DNA of 64,000 nucleotides from Zanthoxylum bungeanum (GCA_019454045.1 SKCR01001810.1:1-64000); one strand, 5' to 3'; positions 1-12,661 are shown, counted from the stretch's first letter. Program-made: numbers and translations. The notes: generated from the letters alone by a model not told the origin.

Positions 1-747
1 AGTGCATCTTTTAAAAAGACAATCTTTTGTTTGAAACTTCTCCAAGAATACTAGACAACAAAATATTTGGGTTTTTTTGACGGATAACTTTTCCTAATAA
101 ATGGAAGATTTTAAGAAACAATGTTACCATAATTCAATATCAGATTGTTGTAACATGACTTCACAGAGAACGTACCCGAATTTGATAATATTGCTAAGGT
201 ATTATTCACCTACATAAGAAATAAAAATCACAATAAAATATATAAAACATAAATTTAATTATTATTTCACAAATGTGCTAAATTAAGGAGATTAATGAAA
301 TCACATGTATCAAATAATTAATTTTTCTTTTAATAAATATACATTTTTTAGTGTTCATCAGCCAACCACCTCGTCGTCACCACATCACCGGTTCCGGTAC
401 AGTCATCAACCATGTCAGCTGTCACCTCATCAATTTCGATATAGTCATTTGCCGCATTAGCTTATCTGGTATAGTTATATGCCACGTAAGTATTTCCGGT
501 AGAGTCATCTGCCATGTGTTAGACTATAAGCAAACCTGGTAAATTTCATTGATCCTCCTGATGTCTCTAAAATTTATATTTTAGCCCCAGATATTTTAGA
601 AATTTGTAAATCGGCCCTGTGTCAGATTTGGACCATTGAAGTATCAAATCCACCATTTTCGATCATTCCAAACATTACGGTGACCTCCGATTTATGAAAA
701 TCAGCCTCGATTTTATCCTATTTTCATTTTAAACTTTAAACTTAAAA
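1..747. other. AT-rich sequence upstream of copia gag, no gene seen
   Basis: No convincing coding sequence. The only open frame (351-542) has no family resemblance. This stretch precedes the copia gag start at 748, so it probably holds leader and possibly the 5' LTR of that element. I could not find a primer-binding site or an LTR end matching the 3' LTR at 21480. Confidence 0.4.
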
Positions 748-1846
748 TGGAAGTGGAAGATTCCTCTTCTAGTACAATGATAAAGCTGACAACAACCAAT
801 TACTCCCTTTCAAGGCCGCAGATGATCGATTATTTATACTACAAAGATATGTTCGATATGATCGAGGTGAAGGGAGTGAGACCAGATTCTATTAAAGAGA
901 GTGACTAGAACTAACTCAACAACAGAACTCTTGGTCAGATTAGGCAGTGGATCAGCCACAGTGTCTTCCACCATATAGCACATGATACAGATGCTTATGA
1001 AATATTAATAAATCTGGAAGGCATGTACCAAGCTAAGATAGCACAGAATAAAGCCTTGTTAATGAGGCATTTGGTGAATTTGAAGCTACAGAGTAGAACT
1101 TCCATTGCAGAACACACCAATGAGTTCTTGAGCTTAGTAAATCAGCTGTCTGCACTAGACATGCAGCTGGGAGATGAAGTACAAGCCCTCCTACTACTCA
1201 TTTCTCTTCCTGATAGCTGGGACATATTGCTGGTTACTCTCAGCAATTTTGCTCCAGGAGGCAAACTTATTATACCTATGGTAAAAGATGACTTCTCGAA
1301 TGAAGAGTCCAGAAGAAAAGACATTGGCTTATAGCAGACAAAAGCCTTCATCACATAAAATTGAGGAAGGCAAAGAGGAAAAGAAAGAGGGATATATAGA
1401 AACACAACCATAGGTAGATCCTCAGATGGAATAATGTCTACCCATAAGTGCTATCATTATGGCATAAAAGACTACTTAAAGAAGAATTACCGAAAACTGC
1501 AACGAGAGTAGAACCAAAGCAATTTCCAGCCGAAGAATAACGAAAGAGAGACACCAGTAGTTGTCCAAAGAGATGTAGCCATATGTTACATGTTGGAAGA
1601 GACATGCCTTCACACCGTAGCCCAAGATGTTGAGTGGGTGATAGATACTATATGATCCTACCACGTCACTTCTCACAAAGATTTCTTCACAACATATAAA
1701 GCAATAGACTTTGGTTCAATGAAGATGGGAAATATCAGTTCTTCTGGGATCATCGGAAAATGTCCGGTGTACATTAATTTTGAAGGATGTCATGCATGTT
1801 CGAGAACTTCGGCTGAATATACTCTCGGGGATAGCCCTTGATAAAA
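748..1846 (+). pseudogene. Ty1/copia gag and protease start (broken)
   Basis: The reading starts at ATG 748 and resembles the gag of TNT1-94-type copia elements: an N-terminal LTTTNYSLSRPQM motif, then IRQWISHSVFHH, then a well-preserved UBN2-like stretch at 1023-1334 (QNKALLMRHLVNLK, EVQALLLLISLPDSWD, VKDDFSNEESRRKD). A decayed zinc knuckle (CYHYGIKDYLKKNYRK, cysteines and His altered) lies near 1448-1497. The protease start follows near 1630-1700, with the Asp-Ser-Gly site lost to a stop. The frame runs to VRELRLNILSGIALDK at 1846, where a 17.85-kb insertion interrupts it, and resumes at 19698. Stops near 907 and 1334 and the damaged knuckle make it non-functional. The lineage is firm; exact protein limits are not. 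Confidence 0.88.
1842..1846. repeat. Target-site duplication, left copy (TAAAA)
   Basis: Pairs with TAAAC at 19698-19702 (4 of 5 match). Removing 1847-19697 plus one copy restores an uninterrupted copia reading (ALDK followed by HGYDSHF), which supports this being the true insertion point. Confidence 0.75.
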
Positions 1847-2646
1847 TGACATGATCTAAGCCACACATGGAGCATCAAAGGACATGGCCTCAATATAATG
1901 GAGCCATTGTAAGTCATATGAGATGGACACACCAGCAATTCGGAAGTCAAATACCTTTGACGAATCAAGCCTAATTAAGTCCAACACCAAGACAAGACTT
2001 ATTGGGCTTCAAAACACATAATTGGTCTATATACATGAAGGCCACAAAATTTAGGGATTTTTCTATCAATAAGACAATTTGAACATGGCTTTGAAAAAAC
2101 TTGACACCTTTGTTGGATTTTTTTTGATTTTGTTGTTTTTCCTTTATTGACTTTTTTGGCAAGTTTTTGATTAAGTTTTTATTACTTTTGACTTTTATGG
2201 AAAGTTTTCTAGGTTGTTAAATGAATATTAAGGGCATACATTTAAGTAACCATAAGTTAGACATTAAGGGTGTTTTGGTCATTTTGAATCCATTAGGGTT
2301 TCTTTCATTGTGCTATATATTGTAACTTATTTCTTAATGAATAAAATAATACAATTTCGATTTTTCTTCTCAAAGAAATGGCTATGGACAAAATTCAAGC
2401 TTAAGGGAGGGATTCCTCTTTGTGGCAACCTTAGTGGCGTCTCCATACTGGCAACCTTAGTGGCGTCTCCATACTGGCAGAACACTACAAGGAATCAACT
2501 TAAGGGTTCTCAAAGACAAGTTCTTTATGGTTTTTTCATGTGGCTTTGGGAGGGTTTGTTCTTACAAAATCAAATTCGCGGTTCTTGGGGTTCTATCTGC
2601 TGTGAGGAGCTTGCTTGGCCTAATCCTCCAACTGAGTTTCGCGTCA
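1847..2646 (+). repeat. LTR of the inverted-LTR gypsy insertion (left, plus)
   Basis: Starts TGACATG and ends GCGTCA, directly before a tRNA-iMet primer-binding site. It has a TATA-like TATATA near 2312 and AATAAA near 2340, in the right order for U3-R-U5. A homologous copy lies inverted at 18894-19697. The frame 2310-2735 is LTR sequence and not a gene. Confidence 0.85.
2425..2476 (+). repeat. 26-bp tandem duplication in the LTR
   Basis: Two identical 26-bp units back to back (2425-2450, 2451-2476). The inverted LTR copy shows only one diverged unit, so this is a recent slippage event on the left LTR. Confidence 0.9.
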
Positions 2647-2648
2647 TT

Positions 2649-2660
2649 TGGTATCAGAGC
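2649..2660 (+). promoter_or_regulatory. Primer-binding site, tRNA-iMet type
   Basis: Perfect TGGTATCAGAGC two bases after the LTR end. It marks the start of the internal domain and fixes the plus orientation of the left part of this element. Confidence 0.93.
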
Positions 2661-2732
2661 TTAGGGTTCCAAGGTCTGATTTTTCTATCTTTACTTTGTG
2701 TTTTTTATTTAGTCTTTATTGTGTTTGTTGGT

Positions 2733-3869
2733 TGATAAGTGCATGAAAATATACTTTGAACATCGCTAACTCGACTTAATTATCATGTATTTAATCTTAA
2801 TTATAGTTATTTTATGTTTTATTATTATGAAGCAATGGAACATGAAGATTGGATCAATTACATATGTTTCGGGACCTTGCAGACGCATCAGAAGTGCATG
2901 GGACGAGTAGAAACGCATGAATCATTATCCTGCAAGCCCGGCCACGCGTCGCGTTGCAAAGGCTCGTAACACTGAAATTTTTTCCAAGGTTTTTATTTAG
3001 TTTGTTTTTACGCAAATAAGGCCTCCAAGACTTTTCTATAAATCCAAGCTCATCCAAAACCTGAGGGGAGAAAAGAGGAGAGAAGAGAGAAGAAACACAC
3101 AAGAAATAGCCACAAATATAATTTTGAGAGAGAAGAACGAATAAGATTCAACTCCGACATGATGTCTCTCTGATTTATCAAGGCTATATCTCTATTCTAC
3201 ATGGAGAGCTAATCTCATAGGAAAAGCTAAGGATGAACTCTTGTATTTAAACTCTTATGTTCATGTTGTTGATTCCTAAATACTCTTTAACGTTTAATAC
3301 AATTGATGCTTTGTTATTAATTATTATCTTATGATTATATGAATCCAGAGATTGTGTTTTACCAACTTGCATATAGGAATAGTCATGCTTCTTCTATGTG
3401 TGATTGGGAAACCAAGTTGTGACTGATAAAGTTATTTTATGAGTTGATCTTCTGCTGCAGTATTGCCTATGGGTATATTGTCGACGTTAGATAGGTCATA
3501 ACGATAACTTTCTATCCTGTTAACATAGAGAAAGTAAATCATCGATTACTTTAGAATTTAATGTGTTTTGAATTGAATATCTTCGATAGTTGGTTTGGGA
3601 TGTGAAAACTTTCAATTGAGTAATAAAAGGAATAAATAACTGAATATAAGAAGTTGATATAAGAGGGATTCCTGACGCTTTAATGTTTCTCTCTATTGAT
3701 AACTCTCAAAGTATTTTCCATTAGTTTTTTTCATACTAACTAAATCATTATCTTTCATTAAGTTATTGCTACCGTTTTGTTTAAGTAAATTAGTTTCTTG
3801 TAACCATCTCTCTGAGGAATCGACACCCTCACTATACTGCGATAACCGCAAGTATTTTTGGGCGTATTA
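2733..3869 (+). repeat. 5' LTR, Athila-like element
   Basis: Begins TGATAAGTGCATG and ends GGCGTATTA (decayed from a TATCA-type end). TTCTATAAATCC near 3032 is a plausible TATA box. Homologous over its length to 4475-5583. Confidence 0.85.
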
Positions 3870-3874
3870 AATTT

Positions 3875-3892
3875 TGGCGCCATTGTCGGAGG
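3875..3892 (+). promoter_or_regulatory. Primer-binding site, TGGCGCC (tRNA-Asp-like) type
   Basis: TGGCGCCATTGTCGGAGG closely resembles the TGGCGCCGTTGCCGGGG site used by plant Athila/Tat gypsy elements. It lies a few bases after the 5' LTR. Confidence 0.88.
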
Positions 3893-4162
3893 AGACGGTT
3901 TACAAGCAAAAAGAGCAAGTTGGCTGGTCAATAACAAAAGCGGTAACTTCGTTTCATCTTATTTTTTTATTATTTACTTATTTATTTTATTTTATTTCAA
4001 TTTAGAGATTTAGTTAGTTTTGATTATTATTTTATTATTTTAATTATTTAATTATTTATTTTATTTTATTTCAGTTTTAATTTTATTTTAATTTTAATTA
4101 TTTATTATTTTTAGTTTAATCTTTATTTTTATTTCTAGTTTTATTTGTGTTTAATTAATTGC

Positions 4163-4474
4163 ATGCCTAGACGTAGGGATAAGTTTGGTAGATTTGTTAG
4201 GATTGAGAGGAGGAAAACTCAGACTCAGAAAGTCTGTTTGATAATCTTATTGCCACACCATCTACATCTAGCACACACACCATGAGTGAGTAGGAGAGAC
4301 CACTCATGAGGACTCTTGAAGAGTACTTCCATCCCACTCGCACAACTACACCATCGTGCATAATATTTTCTCCTAAGGCACCACATATAGATTTTAAACC
4401 TGGAATGATATAGTATCTCCTAACATTTCATGGTTTGGAGAACGAGAACCCTTGTGTGCAATATTCCATAACCT
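4163..4474 (+). pseudogene. Athila-like gag N-terminal remnant
   Basis: A frame from ATG 4163 starts MPRRRDKFGRF. Near 4380-4450 the conserved plant gypsy gag stretch is readable (APHIDFKPGMI, then FHGLENENP) with stops and frame changes between. It stops abruptly at the truncated 3' LTR. The rest of gag and all of pol are deleted. AT-rich leader low-complexity DNA (3960-4150) precedes it. Confidence 0.75.
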
Positions 4475-5583
4475 TGAAAATGTACTTTGAACATCGCTAA
4501 CTCGGCTTGATTATCATGTTTTATTATTATGAAGCAATGGAACATGAAGATTGGATCAATTACATGCGTTTCAGAACTTTACGGACATATCGGAAGCGCA
4601 CAGAATGAGTAGAAATACGTGAATCATTATCCTGCAAGCCTGGTAATACGTCGCTACGTGCAAAGGCTCGCGCGACAGGGAAACATTTTCCAGGGTTTTT
4701 GCTTAGTTTTATTGTTACGCAAATAAGGCCTCCGAGACTTCTCTATATAAATCCAAGCTCGTCCCAAAACCCTAGGGGGAGAAAAAGAGGAGAGAAAGAG
4801 AGAAGAAACACACAACAAAGAGCCACAAATACAATTTTGAGAGAAAAGAACGAAAAAGATTCAACCCCGACAGGATGTCTCTTCGATTTATCAAGGCCAT
4901 GCCTCTATTCTACATGGAGAACTAATCTCTAGGTAAGACTAAGGATGAACTCTTGTATTTAAACTCTTATATTCAAGTCGTGATTCCTAAATACACTTTA
5001 ACGTTTAATATAAATGCTTTGTTATTCTTTATTATCTTATGATTATATGAATCCAAAGATTGTGTTTTACCAACTTGCATATAGGAATAATCATGATTCT
5101 TCTATGTGTGATTGGGAAACCAAGTTGTGACTGGTAAAGTTGTTTATGAGTTGATCTTTTGCTTCAGTATTGCTTGTGGGTATATTTTTGACGTTAGATA
5201 GGTCATAATGATAACTTTGTGTGCTGTTAATGTAGAGAAAGTAAATCATCGATTACTTTAGAATTAATGTTTTTTGAATTGAATATCTTCCGATTGTTGG
5301 GTTGGGATGTGAAACCTTCAATTGAGTAATAAAAAGAATAAATAACTGAATATAGGAAGTTGATACAAGAGGGATTCCCGACGCTTTGCTGTTTTTCTCT
5401 ATTGATAACTCTCAAAGTATTTTCCATAGTTTTATTTCATATTACCAACTAAATCATTATCTTTTCTTTATGTTATTGCTAACGTTTTTGTTTAAGAAAA
5501 ATTAGTTCCTTGTAACCATCTCTCATAGGAATCGACAACCCAACTATACTGCGATAACCAATAGTAATTTTTGGGCATAATCA
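4475..5583 (+). repeat. 3' LTR, Athila-like element (first 11 bp missing)
   Basis: Aligns to 2744-3869 and ends GGGCATAATCA, followed by the TTGAT target duplication copy. The internal gag remnant is fused directly to LTR position 12, which marks the deletion junction. Confidence 0.85.
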
Positions 5584-5588
5584 TTGAT

Positions 5589-5902
5589 CATCAAGATACT
5601 TGTTCATCTGATTCTTGTTTTTTATTGGTTTTTATATTTCATAAGTGTTTTTGCCTTTCTGATTTTTCGATGACCGACATACCGGTCCCATACCGGCCTT
5701 CATACCAGTCTACTTATGCATTTCATAGATACGAAAACCGATGTAGTTCCATACCGGTTAACTTGTGAGTAAAACATAGCTACTAGAATCGATAAGCAAC
5801 CATACCCATCCAATATAGGACTCCAAACTGATCAACACTTCAAATTATTTTGAGAGCTCAAGTGATCTGAAGAAACAAAAAAAAACAGAGTAAAAAAAGT
5901 TC
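5589..5902 (+). other. Leader of the inverted-LTR element, continued
   Basis: Continues the sequence cut at 2732 (T-rich, then ACCGG-rich, then A-rich) and is cut again by the gypsy element at 5908. No gene is supported. The frame 5571-5768 is chance. Confidence 0.5.
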
Positions 5903-6823
5903 AAAATTGTAACGACCGGGGTTTTCGACTATTGTTACACTATGAGACGAGTACCACCAAATGTAAACCATGTTTGGAAAAACAATGCTTTCATGAGATG
6001 AATATCGGTAGATTCTTCGAGAATCCGACATTAGATGTTATGATGTTCCACTCCGGACAACCCATGATATTTGGACCGTAACTTTTCATACTAATTCTAA
6101 TTTTTATGATTTTATATCTTCGGAAAGCGGAGATCGAGATCTATAACTTTTACGCTGAACGTTTTTCCAAATTCAAACTGGAAATGGGCTAAAAATATAG
6201 TTCAAAATTTAGGATGAATAGTACTCGGGGGCATTCTAGTAAATTCCACTAGTTTCTTGAAAATTCTACACATTTTCTCATTTTTAGTGGCCAAGTATAA
6301 AAAGAGAGTATACTATTCATGTCTCCTAAAAACAAAAGAAGGAAAGAAGAAGACGTGAGAAGGAAGAAGAAGAAGAAGAGAAGAAAAGGGGAAAGAAGGA
6401 AAAAAGGAGAAAAGAGAAAGGAAGAAGATGAAAAAAGAAGGAAAAAGAAGGAAATAAAGGAAGATGAAAGACAAGAGTAGCATGGCAACATTGAATGATT
6501 AAGAAATGGTGGAATTCAACAGAGATGGGGTAAGGAAAATTTAATCCAAGTTTTGGGAAATTGATGTTTTTAGTGATTTAAGCATTGATAAGTATTGTTG
6601 AGTTAGAACAATTGATGTTTGTGTGGTTTTAATATTAAGAAATAAATGATTGTGGGTAAAGCCTCAATTTGTGAATTTTGGATGTGAATCATCGTTGAGA
6701 ATGATGTTGATGATGTTTTGGGTGTTTATTATTAATGATTGCTTGAGTGGGATGTTTGGAGGATGTGTTGGCCATAATTGAGTATGAGAGGATGAAGAAA
6801 AAACCTGAATTTTGACCTAGCAT

Positions 6824-6990
6824 CGCATCACAGAACGCTCCGCGTCGCGACGCAACATGGGAATTTCCTAAAAATGCTTCGAAAATGACGCACATCGCGA
6901 CGCAATAATGCTGTGCGTCGCGACGTGTAATGGACATTTTTGGGCACGTTCTGGATGAGTTGCGTCGCGACACGCAATCCCTTGCATCGT
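6824..6990. repeat. Cluster of GCGTCGCGACGC-like palindromes
   Basis: At least four related sites (near 6842, 6894, 6916, 6961) contain TCGCGA inside a longer self-complementary core. They are conserved in number, with drift, in the second LTR (about 13570-13735). The CpG density is striking in otherwise AT-rich DNA. Confidence 0.75.
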
Positions 6991-7529
6991 GACTCGAGGA
7001 CAAAAATTTACCAAATCAATTCTGAACCATTCTAGTCCCCACCCGTATATGTTAGAGGCCACCCTTGAGGCTCTGTATCGGTTTATACTCAATAGTACTT
7101 AATGATATAAATATAATACACATTGGAATGTTACTAGGTATTTGAATGCAAAAACTTAGTATAATCTCGAAGCATTTCCACAGTTTTTAATCTAACCAAG
7201 TTTACCGATTATAATTTATCAGCAGGAATCCCAAGTTGATCGATTAAGGGAAACAGTGCCAGCCAGGTTCCGAAATAGGTGAGTGGACCTCTTTTCTCAA
7301 ACTGATTTTATTTAATAGTTTTGATATCGGACTTACTTTTCATGTCTTTAGGGCGTTAGCCAATTTCTTTATCAAATATATTTTATTTAGCACATTTTAA
7401 GAAATGATTTAAAATAAAGTTTTTCAAAGCATAAGTTTTATGATTTTTGAGGCATGGGGGAAAAACCCACATCAGTATGTAACTTGCTACAGTTTGGAAT
7501 TGACGGGCAGAGAACATGTACACATGTAG

Positions 7530-7835
7530 AGTACTGGGGGGACGACGATACGTAATGCCCCCAGATCCTAATTCAAGGCTAGGGGGACGGTGATACATAA
7601 CGCCCCTAGACCCTAGTTTCAGAGTCAAGTAGTAGTATATATCAACACTACCTGCTCTAGTTCAGTGGCTTGCAGACGACAATACGTAACGCCCCAAGAC
7701 CACCAGTTTCAGGGACATGAGTGACATGCTTTAGGGGATGGCGATACGATAACGTAACCCCAAGTCATGGTTTTGCATTCTTGGCTCTAGATAGGAGTAT
7801 GGGGGGACGTCGATACATAACGCCCTCATACGTCA
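7530..7835. repeat. Repeated GATACGTAACGCCCC motif in LTR
   Basis: About five copies of GGGGGACGxCGATACxTAACGCCCC, unevenly spaced (near 7538, 7580, 7670, 7737, 7802). The G-run at the start and C-run at the end could pair as a stem. Matching copies lie in the other LTR at 14280-14350 and 16350-16505. Confidence 0.75.
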
Positions 7836-8498
7836 AGTTTTTCAGATACGTATCAGTTTTCAGATACCAGACTTCTAGGGAACAGTTTTCAGAAATCTGA
7901 TTTTAGAAATATTTTTCAGAGAAGAAGATTTAGAAAGATAAGATTTATAAGAGAGATTTCAGATGAATTTTTCAGAAAAGAGTTTCATAAAAAGTTATTT
8001 CTGAAACTTTAGATTTAGAAATAAATGCTTTTATATCATTTTTTCAGTTTTGCGTCCACTCACTTAGATCGTATGATGATCTAACCCCCATACTCCCAAT
8101 TTTATGTTCTTGCAGGTACTCTCGGAAGATAAGCTCGGGAGGACGGATACTGATACAGTCACTAAGGTTTGGAGTCCACTAGTGTGAGTCAGAGAGAATA
8201 AGAGTCCATCCAGTGTCTGAGTCCAGTCAAGTTAAGTGAAGTACAGTCCAGATAGTTGTATACTAGAGATGTATGTGAGAATTCATGCATGAAGTTATTA
8301 AGTAAGTTTATATTTATATATTCAGTCATATATGAATTATTTTGCACTATGTCTTGGTTTTGGGGATTGGTTCCATATGAGAGGTTATATTTGAAAAGAG
8401 TAACGATATTGTTCACAGTCAATAAGTCAGAGGCTTATGCAAATAGTACGGTCTATCCCATGCCGGTAGAATCTTCCAGATCATGGATGTTGCAAAGA

Positions 8499-8510
8499 TG
8501 GTATCAGAGC
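8499..8510 (+). promoter_or_regulatory. Primer-binding site, tRNA-iMet type
   Basis: Perfect TGGTATCAGAGC four bases after the 5' LTR end. Confidence 0.93.
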
Positions 8511-11500
8511 ATGGTATAGGGAGTCAGTGACTGTAGTGGGTAGAGTGTTGGGGTTTTGTATATGTAGTATGCCCGGGATGCTCGTATGCAAGGCACTACA
8601 TCTCCAGTATCTAATCCACGAGTACGTATTCAAATGTGTATAGACAGGTTAGTAAGCTTTCCTAGACTAATCAAATAGAATTCCTTACGAGAACAATGAT
8701 GCTCTAGATCCAAGTTAAGAATTCTCCTGTAGTAACCCTGGTTTATTACCAGAAGTCCATAACGAGCTATACAATTAAACAGTAATGATCTAAGACAAGT
8801 TACCCTAGGGAATATGATATGAAAGCTATAAAGAAAACATGAAGAATGTATAAATGTTTAGACAGACAAAGACGAAGAAAGATAAAGAGACAAAGAGATA
8901 GTAAAGTTCCAAGAGTACCCACTCAGGAAAATAGAAAGATAAAGAAAAAAGTTAGAAAGAGAAGTAAAAGAAAGAATGTGGATATCTAAGCAATCAGAAG
9001 CAAATGGAGATAGAGGCACGAAAGCAGATAGATAAGAAAATGCCAAAACCTATAGTAGTAAGAATCAGAGACACAGAGTTAGATAATAAAAGATAATACA
9101 AGACTTGTAGTAAAGAAGAGTATAGCAAGTCTAAACAAGTGTAAAATGCCAAATAGATCTAAGCAAAGTTTCTTTTCCTCAAGCAAAATTCCTTTCCTCC
9201 TCAAGAAATTTTTCCAAATATATTCAATAGCTCATGAACACCTCGTGTAGATAGTGAATTCCCCGAATAACCAAGAACAACTATAAGGCACAAGAAACAA
9301 GAAAATAAAGGTTAGTCATGGGAACTTCTAATGAATGTGAGATGCCATAAGGATGTAGAGATTCTAGATTCCCTAACCCAGGCCTGCAGGCAAGAAAGAT
9401 AAATGACGTCAGAAAATGAATGGTTGCCCTAACCAAAGAATCCAATAAGGCCCTGACCTACCCATATCCTCACTTCTCTGTGATGCCAGTTAAGGAAGTT
9501 GTCCTGATAGAGGCTAGCTCATACCTACCCTACATGAGCAATAGACTCCACCAGGACATAGAGTACCCGGATAAAGATATAAAAACCTAAGAGACATAAA
9601 GAAAACAATCGATGGGATATAAAGTAGTTCCTACCAGCATAGATATAGACGACTGTAAGAAAAACCCAACAAAAGTCCATCTTAAGAAATGAAAAGACCT
9701 TGGAAGGCAGACCACTTAGAAAAAAAATCAAGGAAGTTTTGAGGATATAAAAAACCCACGGTAGCCCAAAGATTAAGGCAACTCAGAGCAAGGTTTGCAA
9801 GACTAGTAGGAGTTCACAGATAAACCAAATGTAGTAGAACCCATAGATCAACCCAAGTTAGAAGAAATCTGTAAAAATATAAAGAATAAGACCTGAGAGG
9901 TTTGAGATATTTAAGAAGTGACACGAGTACTAGTATGGGCAGTAGAATATGGTGCCAAAGTTGAGATTTAAAGTAAAAAAAATGAGAGCGGAGATCTAGA
10001 AAGTAGATAGGAGAACAAAATACTACTAGCCTCGGCAGAAAAGCGCAGAGCAAAGAAATATGATATACAAATGATAAGAGGTATGCGAGAAGTAACAAGA
10101 GAAGTCAGTAAAACCCTAAGTAATGGAGTAATCGATCAGGTTCCCGTAGAAGGAACAACAATTATTCCTTCTAGAAATCTCAATTCTTGAAAAACATGCA
10201 AACACCTAACCAGATCATCACCAAGCTTAAGTGTAAATTAGAATTGCATATTTGTAGATCTTTAAGCAATGTATATGCTCACTCCTCAACTTAGATGCCT
10301 AGTAAAGTGAAGGATCAGTGAAGAAGAGCCATTGACAGAATAGATGATTTGTGAGATGGCAAGGCAACCAAATTGATGAGTCTAATAAAACCTAGATAAG
10401 AAGCATAATATATAGTAGTTCGAAGCCATGATAAGTTGAGCTAAGTCTGGAAGAAACCATTGAATCAAATGATCCTTAAGGAAGTAAGACCTAGAAATAT
10501 GAAGAGACTAGAAGAATGATTCTCAGGAATATAGTGTACAACATATAAAGAGTCTCATGGTATTGAGAAGAAAAAGACCAGGTAAAAAGTAATACTTGAA
10601 CTAAAGGTTAGTAGTAGGAGATGTCCTAAACAATCTAAATTGAAAGAGTTTTCAAGAAAGTAAAGGTATAAGGAGTTTAAGGAACTGGGACAAGAAAGGA
10701 ACTTATGTAGCAGTGTAAGTTTCTTAAAGAAGAATAGTAAAGAGAGTATAGCAGCACTCAGAGAGACAAAGGAACGACTTCAGAAGATTAATGACAGAGA
10801 CTAAATAAAGAGAAGTTAATTGGGCAGTGTAATAATTTTTAGAAAATATGACTATAGGGGAATTTCGCCGAGGAGGTAGGTAGTGTATTCGATAATCGAA
10901 AATAATCAGAGGTAAAGCAGGAGAGAGCAAACCAGATAGTTTTTAATAAGTAATACCCTAGTGTAGGAAAGCCTCATGATAAGTTCCCACCCTCCCAACC
11001 CTCGATAGAAAATAATAGCAGAGTTTGACTTTCAAGGTTGCCTCAAGATACTCCAAGAATAAGTGAAAGTATAGTGAAAGAGAACCGAAACTTAAAACCT
11101 TCACACGTTCTTTATAACATAATATAAATAAGTCACAGCTCTGAGCAAAAGAGTTAGGAGAGGAGTTATACAGATGGAGTAGTACAGAGAATAAATAGTA
11201 GTTAAGTAATGACGGAGGTACAATGAGCCAGAATTAGAGCGTAATAAGTGGATACGTAAAGAAAGAATATATCCCTCAAGTAGGAAGATAGAGAAATAGA
11301 CCAAGGAAGTTCTCAATGTAGAATGAGATAAAGTAGAAGATGAAAAGAATACTAAGGAAAAGGTTTGGAAGTAAAGCTGTCTAGGTGCAACAATGGTAGG
11401 AGAGAATACCTAATAAGAAAAAATAAAAGTGAGTAACAACAAGGTTTCTTAGTATCAGAATGAAACCAAAGATCCCTTACGTGTTAGCTCACGTAAATCA

Positions 11501-12661
11501 TATTAAGTACTCAGCCCCAATCATAGTTGACCAAACCATTACGGGTTGAGACAGACTAAACCATGAGTATGGGTGGTTTGGTAGATATATAGTATATCAT
11601 GGAATCGAGAAGATAAGTTATTGTAAAGTTGCAGTTAGCATGACGAATAAGTTCTCAAGGTGTGGTATATTTGCATATATTTGAGAAATGACCCTTGACG
11701 ACATTAAACTATAGAGAACAAGGTTAATTTGGACCACCGTAATCGGACTTAATAACAATGGAAGTAAGGGTAAGAAGAAAGTATGAACTGTAACTAGAAT
11801 CGAACGCCATCATTCACGTTATAAAAAATACAGTTTAAGCAAAAATATACATACAGTTAAGCCCTAGAGAAGCAACTGGAACCAAACTCCTTAGTACCAA
11901 CTCATTGGTAATCAATAATAGTGAACAAGAGGTACATAAAAAATCAGACCCTACACTCCAAGGTTCTAAGGTATACAGATGAGCAAAGGCAAGAAAAGTC
12001 GTAGAACGGTATTAATAAAAAACTTGGTATGAATAGATGTATTTATATGCCTTCCAGAGTTAAGGTATGAGTGAAGAAACCCATTACATGACACACAGTA
12101 CTTTCGGAAGATGAAGCAAGTAAAGGTAGAAAAATCTAGCCCAATGGTTATATGAAACAAATTAAAAGGCGTTGAATCCTCGGTAAGAAATCAAACTATC
12201 TAATACCATTCAGAACCGATATAGCGCATGCGAGTAATAAGTTGGTGAAAGTAAAATATAGTGAAAAATCTAAGAAAAGGTTTCTCTGATGCACCATAAG
12301 AGCTATAGTACGGCCGTAGTGTAAAATATATTAGCAGGAATTTATGAAAACAAGGGGAGAAGTTCCCTATTGATCAAGAATTAGAGAAGCATAAGGTATG
12401 AAACAAAAGTTAAGGTAAGAGAACGACTAAGATGTATTCATTGGAAATAAAATGAATGATCAGTTTAACGGAGAGCTTAGTCACCTAGATATAATGAAAT
12501 TGATTAGCGCGAATTAATGAAGAAAGAATTTTAACATATGGAAATAAAGATGGTCACGAGTATGAAGTCAGTTTAAGCTTATTGATTAGAAAGAACCCGT
12601 GAACTCTGTGACCTAGGGTAATATCCTAAGTTTAAAAAGGATTCGAGGACGAATCCTATTT
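8511..12661 (+). pseudogene. Decayed internal domain of gypsy element
   Basis: 4.15 kb between primer site and polypurine tract with no open frame longer than about 94 residues. The plus strand is very rich in A and G and dense in TAG and TAA. I could not read any reliable gag, protease, RT or integrase motif, so no domain is called. The end GAGGACGAATCC before the polypurine tract is the usual chromovirus-type closing sequence. Frames such as 9814-10098 are on the pyrimidine strand and are not convincing. Confidence 0.6.

Larger units (their letters stand above)
2733..5583 (+). mobile_element. Short Athila/Tat-like gypsy element, internally deleted
   Basis: Two 1.1-kb LTRs (2733-3869, 4475-5583) flank an internal part of only about 600 bp. 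It carries a TGGCGCC primer-binding site and a gag N-terminal remnant. The flanks TTGGT (2728-2732) and TTGAT (5584-5588) form a 4-of-5 target duplication. The element sits in the leader of the inverted-LTR element, so it is younger than that one. The right LTR lacks its first 11 bp, so the internal deletion ran into the LTR. Confidence 0.82.
5908..8494 (+). repeat. 5' LTR of gypsy element 5908-17147
   Basis: Starts TGTAACGACC and ends GATGTTGCA. It holds a purine-rich GAAG tract (6340-6480), a cluster of CG-rich palindromes (6824-6990), a repeated GATACGTAACGCCCC-like motif (7530-7835) and an S-rich TTTCAGA tract (7850-8050). Open frames here, such as 6689-7003, recur in the other LTR and are not genes. 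Confidence 0.88.

Noticed and set aside
2310..2735. 141-residue plus-strand frame
   Set aside because: Covers the LTR end, the tandem 26-bp repeat and the primer-binding site; the inverted LTR has a matching non-coding segment.
8511..12661. Possible intact internal genes of the 5908-17147 element
   Set aside because: No frame above about 94 residues and no readable retroviral motif; only LTRs, primer site and purine tract support the element.
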